Shown here: piece by piece, positions 1 to 8,347 of the stretch
Layout: each line of letters opens with the position of its first letter
Numbering within the stretch: position 1 is the stretch's first letter
DNA from: Planctomycetota bacterium
GTDB taxonomy: Bacteria > Planctomycetota > UBA1135 > UBA2386
Direction: 5' to 3'
Assembly (NCBI GenBank): GCA_947455805.1
Contig: CANGSN010000005.1
Span: forward strand, 1 to 21,173
Length of the DNA: 21,173 nt
The notes under the pieces: generated by a model
The model's input: the letters and a program-made list of their open reading frames with translations, nothing else
What the model was told of the DNA's origin: nothing
Databases searched by the model: none
Made by a program: the position numbers and the translations under genes

Positions 1-1532
1 CCCGAGGCCCCGTGCGGCAGCGACGGGTCCGGCAGCACCTCGAGCCGCAGCGCGTGGATCGTGCGCTTGCCCGGCGCGAAGACGAGCTCGTAGGTGTCGC
101 GCGCCGGCACCGGCCCGGTGGCCAGGATCGAGCCGTCCTCCTGCGGCTGCAGGCGCGAGCCGTGCTTGGCCATGCGCTCGGTCGGCACCATCGGCGTCCA
201 CGCCAGCGGCGCGCCGATGCGCGCGCGCGCCGCGGCCTCCCATTCGCGCTGCGCTTCATCGGTCAGCGGATCGTTGCGTTCGAGCCGCTTCTTCAACGTC
301 TCGATGCGGCGCTGCAGGTCGGCCAGGCGCGGTTCGTCGTCGGGCCCGGGGGCCGGGATCGCCGGCTTCGGGTTGCGGCCGAAGCCGTTGTCCTTCTCCT
401 TGACGTGGTTGAAGAAGTCGTAGAAGCCGTAGAACTCGCGCTGGCTGATCGGGTCGTACTTGTGGTCGTGGCACTGCGCGCAGCCGACCGACAGGCCGAG
501 CCACGTGGTCGCCGTCGTGTGCACGCGGTCGATGACGTAGGCGCTGCGGTACTCGTCGAGTTCTTCGCCGGCCTCGGTGTTGACCGGGTGGTTGCGGTTG
601 AAGCCGGTGGCGATGCGCTGGCTCAGCGTCGGGTTCGGCAGCAGGTCGCCGGCGAGCTGTTCGACGGTGAACTGGTCGAACGGCATGTTCGCGTTCAGCG
701 CCTCGATCACCCAGTCGCGCCACTTCCACGCCTGGCGCGGCGTGTCGCGCTGGTAGCCGCTCGAGTCGGCGTAGCGCGCGAGGTCCAGCCAGTCGCTGGC
801 CATGCGTTCGCCGTAGCGCGGATCGGCGAGCAGGCGGTCGACGACCTTCTCGTAGGCGTCAGCACCCTGGTCGGCGACGAACGCATCGAGCTCGGCCGGC
901 GTCGGCGGCAGGCCGGTCAGGTCGAACGTCACGCGCCGCAGCCACGCGGCCCGCGTCGCCTCGGCGCTCGGCCGCAGGCCTTCCTGTTCGAGCCGCGCCA
1001 GCACGAAGCGGTCGACGTCGTTCTTCGGCCACGTCGCTTCGCGCACGGTCGGCGGCACCGGCCGCACCGGCGCCACGAAGGCCCAGTGCTCGCTCCACGG
1101 TGCACCGGCGGCGAGCCACGCGCGCAGCGTCGCGACCTCCGCCGGCTTCAGCGCGTCGCCGGCGTCCGGCGGCGGCATGCGTTCGTCGGGATCGGTCGAC
1201 GTGATGTGGCGCAGCGCCAGCGACGCGTCGGGATCGCCGGCGACGAACGCCGCCCCGCCGTCGCGGGCCGCGAATGCATCGGTGCGGCGGTCGAGGCGCA
1301 GGTCGGCCTTGCGCTTCTTGTCGTCGGGCCCGTGGCACGTGTAGCAGTGCTCCGCGAGGATCGGCTGCACGTGGCGCGCGAAGTCGATCGCGGCGGCCGC
1401 AGGCTTCGGCGCCGGCTCGACCCCTTCGTGCTGCGCGGACGCGAACGCGACCAGCAGCGACGCGGAGGCGAGCAGGCGGGATGCGGCGACGAACGAACCG
1501 ACGCGCGAACGCGGACGAAGCACCGGGGGCAT
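1..1532 (-). CDS. PSD1/planctomycete cytochrome C (PSCyt1-DUF1549) protein, 3' end outside window
   Basis: About 510 residues are present and the reading frame is still open at the window edge. A signal peptide of about 33 residues (hydrophobic core LLASASLLVAF, then ASAQ) is followed by a PSCyt1 haem-binding segment with CYTCHGPD at residues 63-70 and the usual RMPPPDA downstream. From about residue 150 the DUF1549 domain follows (VDRFVLARLE, DPRYGERMASDWLDLARYADS), with a second haem motif CAQCHDHKYDP near 350. The last visible residues (ALRLEVLPDPSLP) match the region just before DUF1553 in full-length relatives of roughly 800-1100 residues. These proteins are secreted or periplasmic and abundant in planctomycetes; their substrate is not established. 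The ATG at 1532 was chosen because it opens the signal peptide and sits 9 bases behind TAGGAT. Family assignment is secure, function is not. Confidence 0.9.
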   Translation of the reverse strand, partial: MPPVLRPRSRVGSFVAASRLLASASLLVAFASAQHEGVEPAPKPAAAAIDFARHVQPILAEHCYTCHGPDDKKRKADLRLDRRTDAFAARDGGAAFVAGDPDASLALRHITSTDPDERMPPPDAGDALKPAEVATLRAWLAAGAPWSEHWAFVAPVRPVPPTVREATWPKNDVDRFVLARLEQEGLRPSAEATRAAWLRRVTFDLTGLPPTPAELDAFVADQGADAYEKVVDRLLADPRYGERMASDWLDLARYADSSGYQRDTPRQAWKWRDWVIEALNANMPFDQFTVEQLAGDLLPNPTLSQRIATGFNRNHPVNTEAGEELDEYRSAYVIDRVHTTATTWLGLSVGCAQCHDHKYDPISQREFYGFYDFFNHVKEKDNGFGRNPKPAIPAPGPDDEPRLADLQRRIETLKKRLERNDPLTDEAQREWEAAARARIGAPLAWTPMVPTERMAKHGSRLQPQEDGSILATGPVPARDTYELVFAPGKRTIHALRLEVLPDPSLPHGAS

Positions 1533-1541
1533 GGCCCGCCC

Positions 1542-1547
1542 ATCCTA
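1542..1547 (-). promoter_or_regulatory. Candidate -10 box (TAGGAT), leaderless start of the PSD1 gene
   Basis: TAGGAT lies on the minus strand with 9 bases between it and the ATG at 1532, which would place the transcript start at or beside the start codon. No convincing -35 box and no Shine-Dalgarno sequence is visible. The box stands out against GC-rich flanks. Confidence 0.4.
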
Positions 1548-1615
1548 GACGACCGTCGGGCCGCGCGGGGAGCCGGTCACGTGTCGCCTTCGCAACGCCG
1601 TCAGGCGTCGCGCCG

Positions 1616-2185
1616 TCAGAGGTCTGGGCCGAACTGCAAGCCGTCGTAGATCTCGGCCAGCGGCAAGTCGCAGCCGATCTCGGGCAACGGCACCACGGCA
1701 GAAAGCCCGGCGTAGACCTCGCGCACGAACCCGCCATCGCTCCGGCGATAGGCGACGACGCGAGGCGCTGCCTGCTCGACCAGCAGCTAGACCGACAGCG
1801 ACGGCAGCGTGGTGTAGGCCTCGAGCTTCTCACCCGAGTCGATGCGCCACGTCTCCGGCGACGCCACTTCGACGATAACCGCCGGCTCGTCCTGGAACGC
1901 ATCGGACTGCGGGTTGGGCCGACAGACGACCGAGACGTCCGGGTAGTAGAAACGCACCTGGAACGGCAGGCGCAGGCGGATCTTGGTGTCGGAGTTGAAG
2001 GCGCGGCACGAGTGGCCACGCAGCCGCGAACCCAAGGCGATCAGGCCGTTCGAGGCGATCTGGTTGTGGGCGTTGCTGCCGCCTGGCACGGGATGCACCA
2101 GGCCGCCGACATACTCGTGCCGCTCGCCGGCGACGGCTTCGCCAGCGAGGTAGGTCGGTACCGAAACCAGATCGAGTTGCGACAT
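1616..2185 (-). pseudogene. Uma2-family (DUF820) restriction-endonuclease-like protein, interrupted by an in-frame TAG
   Basis: Reading from the ATG at 2185 gives 132 residues and then TAG at 1787-1789. The same frame continues for 57 more codons to TGA at 1616-1618, and that extension is clearly the normal Uma2 C-terminus (LLVEQAAPRVVAYRR, then VVPLPEIGCDLPLAEIY). Read through, the product is about 190 residues, the usual family length. Other features are intact: the N-terminal RHEY-like motif, and the PD-(D/E)XK core residues in YYPDVSVV and VIVEVASPET. The codon at the stop was probably TAC (Tyr, in SVYLLVEQ), one base away. An AGAGGTG Shine-Dalgarno-like sequence lies just upstream of the start. 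Uma2 proteins are common in multicellular-type bacteria and their role is unknown. A fresh nonsense mutation is the simplest reading; a sequencing error or stop readthrough is possible. Confidence 0.85.
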
Positions 2186-2244
2186 CCAGCACCTCTCGGC
2201 GAACCAAGCCACGATCCCCTCCGCATTGGAGTGGCTTCTCCCCA

Positions 2245-3837
2245 TCACCGCACGCGCAGCGTCTGCGCCGCCGACCGGGCGACATTGCCGGCGGCGTCCA
2301 CCGCCTCCACGGTCACCTCGACCGCACCGGCCGCGGCGGTCGGCACGTTCGCCCGCCACAGGAACTCGCCGTACCACTGCAGCGGCACGACCTGTTCCTG
2401 CTCGCCGCGCCGGCAGCGCAGCACCACCTGCTTCCAGTCGTGCGGCATGCACGGGCTCTTGCGGTCGTGCACACGCAGCTGCACGACGACCGCCGCCCCC
2501 ACCGCCGCTTCCGCCGGCAGCACGAACGCGCCGATCGTCGGCGGGGCGGTGTCCTTCGGCAGGGCGTTGCCGAAGCAGACGACGTCGGCCAGCGCGTTCG
2601 CCACTTCGCCCTGCGCGTGCACACAATCGAGGCGGCCGTCGCCGTCGAGGTCCGCCAAGGCGATGCCGAGCGTGCCGCGCGTCGGATCGCCGGCGAACAC
2701 CGGCGCACCCGCGCGCAGATGGCCCTTGCCGTCGTTGACCAGCAGGCGATCGGGGCCGTCGAGCGAACCGATCAGGAAGTCGGCGTCGCCGTCGCTGTCG
2801 TAGTCGAGGAACGCGACCATGTTGTCGTCGCAGCGCGGGTTGTCGGCGACCGGCCACCAGTCGTCGGTGGCGTCGACGAAGCCGCCCTTGCCGTCGCCGC
2901 GAAACACGTGCTCGGCGAAGCGCTGCTGGCCCTGACCATCGTTGATCGTCACCACGTCGAGCACGGCGTCGCCGTCGAGGTCCATCGCCTCGAACTCGTA
3001 GTTGTTGGTGAACTGCGGCAGCTGCGCACTCGCATCGACGAAGTGACCCTTGCCGTCGTTGTGCGCCAGGAACGAACCCTTGCTGCGTTTGCTGCTGGCC
3101 AGCAGGTCGAGGTCGAAGTCGCCGTCGACGTCGAGCAGTTCGAGTTCCCAGCAGAAGCGCACCAACCACGCCGGCATCGCCGCCGCTCCCGCGTCGACGA
3201 AGCGCCCACCGTCGTTGCGCCAAAGCAGCGGCGGGGCGCCCTTGTTCTGCATCGGCGAACCCGGGCCCCAGTCGGCGAGCACGAGGTCGAGATCGCCGTC
3301 GCCGTCGACGTCGCCGAACTCGGCGTCGCCGATCGACCGCAGCGTCGCCGGCAGGTGCGTCGCCGTCGCGTCCTCGAAGCGCCCGCCGCCGAGGCCGCGG
3401 AACAACCGGCTCTGCGTCTGGAACGTCGTGCCGACGAACACGTCGGCGTGGCCGTCGCCGTCGACGTCGCGCACCTTGATCACGCGCGCCAGGAACAACG
3501 CGTCGCCGAACACCTGCGTGGTGATCTCCGGCCACTTGCCGCTGGCGACGTTGCGGAACACGCGGCTCGGCACCGGCGTTCCCGCGCGTTCGTAGTCGCC
3601 GCCGTTGGCGAACAGCACGTCGACGCGGCCGTCGCCGTCGACGTCGGCGAGTTCGACCTTGTTGGTCCACTCGGCGGTGGTGCCGATCGTCTCGGCGGTG
3701 ACGTCGCGCCACAGGTCCTTCGGCAGATCGAGCGTGCTCTGCCAGCGCGGGCGCCGCGGTGCCGGCGATTGGGTGGCGGGATCCTGTGCGGGCAGCACGC
3801 ACGGCAGGAACGCGACGACGAGGCGGGCGGCGAACAT
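2245..3837 (-). CDS. Secreted FG-GAP/VCBS seven-repeat (integrin-like propeller) protein
   Basis: The 530-residue product begins with a short signal peptide (MFAARLVVAFLPCVLPA, probable cleavage after residue 17). Seven repeats each carry a calcium-binding DxDxDG-type loop, near residues 65, 124, 177, 236, 286, 345 and 396 (for example DVDGDGRVDVLF and DLDGDGRLDC). Most are followed by the conserved FRNDGGRFVDA-type strand, as expected for a seven-bladed beta-propeller. The last ~95 residues (about 433-530) look like an Ig/Fn3-type beta-sandwich ending in EAVDAAGNVARS. No catalytic motif is visible, so a surface-binding or structural role is inferred. The ATG at 3837 opens the signal peptide and lies 7 bases behind TATCGT; an upstream extension would lack a signal-like N-terminus. 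The uma2 pseudogene follows 59 bases downstream. Confidence 0.88.
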   Translation of the reverse strand: MFAARLVVAFLPCVLPAQDPATQSPAPRRPRWQSTLDLPKDLWRDVTAETIGTTAEWTNKVELADVDGDGRVDVLFANGGDYERAGTPVPSRVFRNVASGKWPEITTQVFGDALFLARVIKVRDVDGDGHADVFVGTTFQTQSRLFRGLGGGRFEDATATHLPATLRSIGDAEFGDVDGDGDLDLVLADWGPGSPMQNKGAPPLLWRNDGGRFVDAGAAAMPAWLVRFCWELELLDVDGDFDLDLLASSKRSKGSFLAHNDGKGHFVDASAQLPQFTNNYEFEAMDLDGDAVLDVVTINDGQGQQRFAEHVFRGDGKGGFVDATDDWWPVADNPRCDDNMVAFLDYDSDGDADFLIGSLDGPDRLLVNDGKGHLRAGAPVFAGDPTRGTLGIALADLDGDGRLDCVHAQGEVANALADVVCFGNALPKDTAPPTIGAFVLPAEAAVGAAVVVQLRVHDRKSPCMPHDWKQVVLRCRRGEQEQVVPLQWYGEFLWRANVPTAAAGAVEVTVEAVDAAGNVARSAAQTLRVR

Positions 3838-3844
3838 CGCGGCG

Positions 3845-3850
3845 ACGATA
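3845..3850 (-). promoter_or_regulatory. Candidate -10 box (TATCGT), leaderless start of the FG-GAP gene
   Basis: TATCGT on the minus strand is separated by 7 bases (CGCCGCG) from the ATG at 3837, in the 64-base gap after the preceding gene. No Shine-Dalgarno sequence is present. The spacing fits transcription starting at the start codon. Confidence 0.4.
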
Positions 3851-3901
3851 GCCGCGGCGGTACGCGTGGCGAGGTGCCGGCTTCTGGCAAGCGCGTAACG
3901 A

Positions 3902-4573
3902 TCAGCGCACGGCGCGTGGATCCCCAGCGCGAGGATCGCCACGCAGCAGGGCTTCGTGCACGGCCAGCACCGAACGCGCGAACTCCCGGTGTTCGCCGAC
4001 GGCCGCCGCGACGGCGCGAGCGATGCGCGGGTCCTGGACCCGCACGGCATCGTCGTGGCGCAGGATGCGGTCGACGTAGAGCCGGCGCAACCCGGCATCG
4101 GCGGCGATCACGTCGAGCGCGTCGGCGGCGAGCGGCCCGAGCCCAGCGATGCCGACCGACGACAGCGGCCATTGCTGCGCCAGCTGACGCAGCGCCACGA
4201 CCAGCGGATCGCCCGTCGCGACGCCGCGTGCTTGGGCCAGCAGTTCGCCGAGGTGACGGAACGTGAGGTCGACCGCGAGGTGCGTCGCCGCGATGCCACG
4301 ATCGCTCGGGCACGGTGCTTGGAACTGCGCCTCGACGTCGGCGGCACCGAGGTCGCGGTGCACGAACAGCGAACACGCCGCATAGAGCCGTTCGGCCGCC
4401 CAGCGCGCCGCCACGGCGTCGAACGGCGGCAACCCCGCCGGCCCGTCGATGCGGATCACTTCGTCGACATCGGCCAGCACGCGCAGCGCGTCGCCCGGCG
4501 GCGGCGGCAGTTCGCGCCCGACGGCGACGTCGCCGGAACCTTGCAGGCGCAGCAGGAATTGGCCGAGGTCCAT
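3902..4573 (-). CDS. Uncharacterised 223-residue cytoplasmic protein (possibly bpX4-like)
   Basis: The product from MDLGQFLL has no signal peptide or membrane segment and is mostly predicted helix with many Ala, Leu and Arg. Notable stretches are WAAERLYAACSLFVHRD near residue 65, DLTFRHLGELL, QWPLSSVG near 145, and LRRLYVDRIL near 175. This pattern reminds me of the bpX4 domain described with MoxR-vWA-beta-propeller ternary conflict systems, but that is from memory of the family and not a verified match, and no MoxR ATPase or vWA gene is in this window. An upstream in-frame ATG at 4678 would add 35 low-complexity residues; the start at 4573 was preferred because it begins the ordered region. 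It sits between two genes for secreted propeller proteins. Reality of the gene is likely; function is open. Confidence 0.6.
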   Translation of the reverse strand: MDLGQFLLRLQGSGDVAVGRELPPPPGDALRVLADVDEVIRIDGPAGLPPFDAVAARWAAERLYAACSLFVHRDLGAADVEAQFQAPCPSDRGIAATHLAVDLTFRHLGELLAQARGVATGDPLVVALRQLAQQWPLSSVGIAGLGPLAADALDVIAADAGLRRLYVDRILRHDDAVRVQDPRIARAVAAAVGEHREFARSVLAVHEALLRGDPRAGDPRAVR

Positions 4574-4747
4574 GGGGCGAGCTGGGGCGTGGCGAGTGGC
4601 GACGACGACGACGCGCGAGCGGTCGTTCGCCGGCGACGCAGCATGGCGCCGAGCGTCGCCTCGAGCCACGGTCCGCACCCGCCAGACTGAACAGCAGCTG
4701 TCAGGGCCAGCGAGGACACCGCTGCGAAGAGCGGCGGCCGCGACCGT

Positions 4748-7114
4748 TCACCAGTTGCCGATCCGCCAGTCGATGGCGTTGCCGAACGCAACCGTGCCGC
4801 TCGTGAACGAGGACCAGTCCACGCCCCAGGCTTGACCGTACACGTGGACGCCGAGGAACACCGGCGAGCTGGGGATGTCCAGGCGGAACGCAGCGCCGGA
4901 AGGCGTGGCGACACAGCCGACGTCGAGCGCGAGGTCCGCGGTGTGCCAGAGCCGGCAGCCGGCGAAGCCGAGGAAGTCGAGCGGCAGCGGCAAGGCGGCG
5001 GACGTCGCATCGGTGCCGAGCGCCATCCAAGTCGTCGGCGGCGGATACGTGAACGGCGTGCTGCGCGTGATCACGGCACGCAGGCTGCCGCCGACGTACG
5101 GGCGCCAACCAGCCAGGGCATGCAGGTGCATCGAGGATGCGCCGCAGCCTTCGCCGAAGGTCATCGCGTAGGCCGTCGTCGCCGATGCGACCGGCTGCCG
5201 CGGCTGGCGTTCCCAGGTTTCGCTGGCGTAGGACGTGACGGTCTGCGAGGCGTCGGCGAAGTTCTCGGCGTAGAGCACCGCACCACCGAACAGCACGGCG
5301 CGTTGGCGTACGGTGTCGTAGGTCATTGCCGCGAAGCTGCACGGCACCGGCGCCGGCTCGGCCAGCCGCGACCACTCGGTGCCGCGGCGCTCCCACAAGT
5401 CGCCGGTGCCAGCGCCAGCGAGCAGCAGCGAGCCGTTCCCCTGGTCGAACACCATCGAGTGCCCATGGCGCGCGTTCGGACTGCGCCCGGCGATCTGCGT
5501 CCACGTCGTGCCGTTCCACTCCCACGTGTCGCCGAACACGCCCCCGGCACCGTCGCGGCCGCCATGGAGAACGGTCCGCTGACGAATCGGATCGAACGCC
5601 ATCGCCGCCAGGCTGCGCGGACTCGGGGCCACTGCTGGACTGCGCTGCGTCCATGCGACCCCGTCGAACTCCCAGGTGTCGCCGTGGAACGCCGTGTTCC
5701 ATGTGTAGCCGCCGAACAGGACGACGACGCCGCGCGCCGTGTCGTAAGCCATCGCGTGTTCGCCGCGTGCGGACGGACCGACCACCGCGAGCTGGCTCCA
5801 AGCCGTGCCGTCCCACTCCCAGGTCTCGGCGAGGTCCGTCCAAGGCATCGGGTACGCGCCGCTGCGACCACCGAACATCACGGTGCGTTGGCGGGCAGTG
5901 TCGTAGGCCATCGCCGGATAGGAGCGGGCGCTGGGCCCGGCTGGCATCGGCGTCCACGTCGAACCGTTCCACACGGAGCCGCTCGCGATCGCCGCATACG
6001 ACGAACTACCGAACCCGAGCCAGCCGGGTCCGCTGAGCCACCAGCCACCGAACACCACGGTCTGTGCGCGTGCAGCATCGAAGGCGATGGCGGCGTTGAT
6101 GCGCGGCTGCGGGCCGGTCATGGCGACACGCGTCCATTCGAACGGCGCCGTCGTCGGCACCGACGGACGCTGCCACGTGTCCGCCAGGAACGAGCTGCCG
6201 TCGCGGCCGCCGAACAGCACCGCGGCCCCGCGCTCTGCGTCGTAGACCATCGCCGCGCCGTGGCGCGCCGACGGCCCGGAGTTGGACGGCGCCCACTCGC
6301 GGCCATCCCACGTCCAGGTGTCCCCGTAGTGGTTCGTCCACGTTGCGTCGGCACCGCCGCACAACACGATCTCGTCGCGCACGACGTCGAACGCGACAGC
6401 GGCCTCACGCCGCGGCGCCGGACTCTGCGTCGGCGTTGCCGCCAACCACATAGCACCGTCCCACAGCCACGTGTCGGCCAGCGCCTGGCCGCTCGCGGCG
6501 CCGCCGAACAGCATCGTCTGGCGACGCACGGGGTCGAACGTGGCCACGGCTCCGGCGCGGGCTGGCGGCGCGACGGCGACGGTGCGCTCCGTCCACGCCA
6601 CGCCATCCCACTCCCAGGTGTCGTTCCGCAACTGCCCAGCCCCGCCATCGCCACCGAACAGCACGGTGCACCCGCGATCCCGATCGAACGCCATCGCCGC
6701 ATAGGCGCGGACCGGCGGCGCCGACGCCGTCGCGATCTGCGTCCAACCGAGTCCGTCGAACTCCCAGGTGTCGGCCTGCATGCCAGAGCCCGGCGCGAAG
6801 CCACCGAACAGCACGAAGCGGCGACGCGAACGATCGAACACCATGGTCGAGGACCAGCGCGCGGTCGGCGCCACCGGCGTCACGACCTGCTGCCACTGAG
6901 AGCCGTTCCACCGCCACGTGTCGCCGAGCGCGCCGAGGTCGTAGCCGCCGAACAGCAGCGCCGTGCCGGTCGTCTCGTCGTGCGCGAGCACGAAGCCGTT
7001 GCGGGCCGATGGCGCCTGCGTTGGCGAGAGTTGGCTCCAGGTCTGGGCAGCTGCCGCCTGGGCGATGACACTGCAAAGCAGCAGCGCGAGAGGACCCCGA
7101 TTCCGTGCGACCAT
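4748..7114 (-). CDS. Secreted 12-repeat kelch protein with planctomycete C-terminal domain
   Basis: The 788-residue product has a clear signal peptide (MVARNRGPLALLLCSVIAQA, cleavage near AAAAQ at residue 24). Twelve consecutive kelch-like repeats of about 45-55 residues follow. Each has the pattern (S/P)AR...AMAFD..R..TVLFGG.......DTWEWDG..W.Q. Twelve blades would make two six-bladed propellers. From about residue 640 to the end is a different domain (FGEGCGAS..., GWRPYVGGSL, LGFAGCRLW, IPSSPVFLGVHVYGQ) that recurs at the C-termini of many planctomycete secreted proteins; its role is unknown and export or surface anchoring is only a guess. The repeats are cysteine-poor while the tail has several Cys. 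The ATG at 7114 opens the signal peptide and lies 6 bases behind TACGAT. No enzymatic motif is seen; a binding or surface role is inferred. Confidence 0.9.
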   Translation of the reverse strand: MVARNRGPLALLLCSVIAQAAAAQTWSQLSPTQAPSARNGFVLAHDETTGTALLFGGYDLGALGDTWRWNGSQWQQVVTPVAPTARWSSTMVFDRSRRRFVLFGGFAPGSGMQADTWEFDGLGWTQIATASAPPVRAYAAMAFDRDRGCTVLFGGDGGAGQLRNDTWEWDGVAWTERTVAVAPPARAGAVATFDPVRRQTMLFGGAASGQALADTWLWDGAMWLAATPTQSPAPRREAAVAFDVVRDEIVLCGGADATWTNHYGDTWTWDGREWAPSNSGPSARHGAAMVYDAERGAAVLFGGRDGSSFLADTWQRPSVPTTAPFEWTRVAMTGPQPRINAAIAFDAARAQTVVFGGWWLSGPGWLGFGSSSYAAIASGSVWNGSTWTPMPAGPSARSYPAMAYDTARQRTVMFGGRSGAYPMPWTDLAETWEWDGTAWSQLAVVGPSARGEHAMAYDTARGVVVLFGGYTWNTAFHGDTWEFDGVAWTQRSPAVAPSPRSLAAMAFDPIRQRTVLHGGRDGAGGVFGDTWEWNGTTWTQIAGRSPNARHGHSMVFDQGNGSLLLAGAGTGDLWERRGTEWSRLAEPAPVPCSFAAMTYDTVRQRAVLFGGAVLYAENFADASQTVTSYASETWERQPRQPVASATTAYAMTFGEGCGASSMHLHALAGWRPYVGGSLRAVITRSTPFTYPPPTTWMALGTDATSAALPLPLDFLGFAGCRLWHTADLALDVGCVATPSGAAFRLDIPSSPVFLGVHVYGQAWGVDWSSFTSGTVAFGNAIDWRIGNW

Positions 7115-7120
7115 TCGCGG

Positions 7121-7126
7121 ATCGTA
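7121..7126 (-). promoter_or_regulatory. Candidate -10 box (TACGAT), leaderless start of the kelch gene
   Basis: TACGAT on the minus strand is followed by only 6 bases (CCGCGA) before the ATG at 7114. Transcription would then begin at the A of the start codon. There is no Shine-Dalgarno sequence. Confidence 0.4.
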
Positions 7127-7162
7127 GGACCGCCGCGAGTGCCGTCCAGGGCCCCGAACGAG

Positions 7163-7714
7163 TCAGTCGAAGTCGATCTCGGCGCGCAGCACGCGGCACT
7201 TCGCACAGCGGAACACGTGCGCACACGGCGAATGGTCGCGGTGCAGCGATGCGAACAGCTGCTTCGCTTCCGCCAGCGACATCTCCATCTCGCCCTCGAG
7301 CTGCGGGATCAGCAGCGGCGGCAGTTCCGGATGCCGCGCGCGGATCTCGGCGTGGCCCACAGGCTCGAGGTACGCCATCGGCCTACCGCAGCACGACGGC
7401 CAGGCGACCGGGTTGAAGCTGGTGATGCCGGGCGTGCGTTCCTCGATCTCGTCGGCGGTCGCTTCGTCGAGGTCGGGCCCGAGGTCGACCTCCTGGAACG
7501 TGACCCCGAACTTCGTGTGCGCACTGCCGTCGGCGATGCACCACGGGCACAGCGCCGCGTCGAAGTCGTCCTCGACGTAGCACGGGCCGGTGTAGAGGTA
7601 GCCGCGCGCTTGGCCGCAGCAACCACAGGCGTCGGGCGAGGGTTCGATCGCCCCGCTCAGCACGGGATCGGGATGGAAGCGGAACGTCGGCAGCGGCTGG
7701 CTCACGGGGCGCAT
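7163..7714 (-). CDS. CbrC/UPF0167 family Cys-rich protein
   Basis: The 183-residue product matches the CbrC (UPF0167) pattern closely: FRFHPDP at residue 11, a Cys cluster CGCCGQARGYLYTGP at 30-44, then LCPWCIADGSAHTKFG at 55-70. Further Cys pairs are SCCGRP near 108 and FRCAKCR near 170, so one or more zinc sites are probable. Escherichia coli CbrC is linked to tolerance of colicin E2; the biochemical role of the family is not established. No signal peptide is present, so it is cytoplasmic. The ATG at 7714 gives the usual N-terminus; a GTG three codons later (7705) is an alternative. It is divergent from the sigma factor gene, with 84 bases between the two starts. Family call is strong; function is not known. 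Confidence 0.85.
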   Translation of the reverse strand: MRPVSQPLPTFRFHPDPVLSGAIEPSPDACGCCGQARGYLYTGPCYVEDDFDAALCPWCIADGSAHTKFGVTFQEVDLGPDLDEATADEIEERTPGITSFNPVAWPSCCGRPMAYLEPVGHAEIRARHPELPPLLIPQLEGEMEMSLAEAKQLFASLHRDHSPCAHVFRCAKCRVLRAEIDFD

Positions 7715-7798
7715 GGTAGTCGCCGCGGCGGCGAGGTGTCGCGCGGGTGGCGGCGGGATTTCGCGACCGGTTCGCGGCCGTGCGATCATCGAAGGGCG

Positions 7799-8347
7799 AT
7801 GACCGAGCTCGATCGTCCAGAGCCACCCGCACCTGCCTCGCCAGCCACCGGCCCGGCCACGGCGGCGATGCGCCAGCACCAGCGCGGATTGTGGCGCTTC
7901 CTGCGCGTGCTCGGTGCCCGCGACGACGAAGCGGCGGACCTGCTGCAGGAGACGTTCGTACAGCTGTTGCGCACGCCGTTCGAGGACCGCGGGCCGGCGG
8001 CGCTGCATCGCTGGCTGCGCACGACCGCCCGCAACCTGTTCTACGCGCACTGCCGCGCCGTGCGTCGCTCGCCGATCGCTCTCGATCCGACGGCGGTCGA
8101 GGCGGCGCTGGCACGCTACGAACGCGACGACGACGGCGCCGGCTACCGGCACGCGCTTGCCCGCTGCCTCGAGACGTTGCCGCAGCGGCAGCGCGAACTG
8201 CTCGAAGCCCACGTCGGCGGGTCGGACCTGCCGACGCTCGCAGCCGAACACGACCTCGCCCCCGAAGCCCTGCGCTCGCTGCTGCGGCGCTGCAAGCAAG
8301 CGCTGCGCACCTGCATCGACCGGAGACTGCACGATGACCCACGCTGA
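7799..8347 (+). CDS. RNA polymerase sigma factor, ECF type
   Basis: The 182-residue product has the two-domain ECF layout. Region 2 runs from about residue 28 to 88 (LWRFLRVLGARDDEAADLLQETFVQLL, then LHRWLRTTARNLFYAHCR). Region 4 runs from about 125 to 180 (CLETLPQRQRELLEAHVGG, then a helix-turn-helix AAEHDLAPEALRSLLRRCKQALR). A Pro/Ala-rich leader of about 25 residues precedes it. The ATG at 7799 has GAAGGG just upstream. It directs polymerase to a small regulon, unidentified here. Its last 14 bases overlap the next gene, a membrane protein that is the obvious candidate for its anti-sigma partner. Group assignment within ECF was not attempted. Confidence 0.9.
   Translation: MTELDRPEPPAPASPATGPATAAMRQHQRGLWRFLRVLGARDDEAADLLQETFVQLLRTPFEDRGPAALHRWLRTTARNLFYAHCRAVRRSPIALDPTAVEAALARYERDDDGAGYRHALARCLETLPQRQRELLEAHVGGSDLPTLAAEHDLAPEALRSLLRRCKQALRTCIDRRLHDDPR

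Noticed and set aside
12..1649. A long plus-strand open frame opposite the PSD1 gene.
   Set aside because: Arg-rich low-quality translation with no motifs; the minus-strand frame contains CxxCH motifs and DUF1549.
1787..3802. One continuous 671-codon minus-strand frame joining upstream sequence to uma2.
   Set aside because: The part above 2185 is the out-of-frame shadow of the FG-GAP gene; Uma2 starts at its own ATG with a Shine-Dalgarno sequence.
4832..8347. A very long plus-strand open frame (over 1,100 codons) antisense to the kelch gene.
   Set aside because: It is an effect of high GC; only its last 183 codons (sigma factor, from 7799) show real protein features. The minus-strand kelch frame has the signal peptide and repeats.
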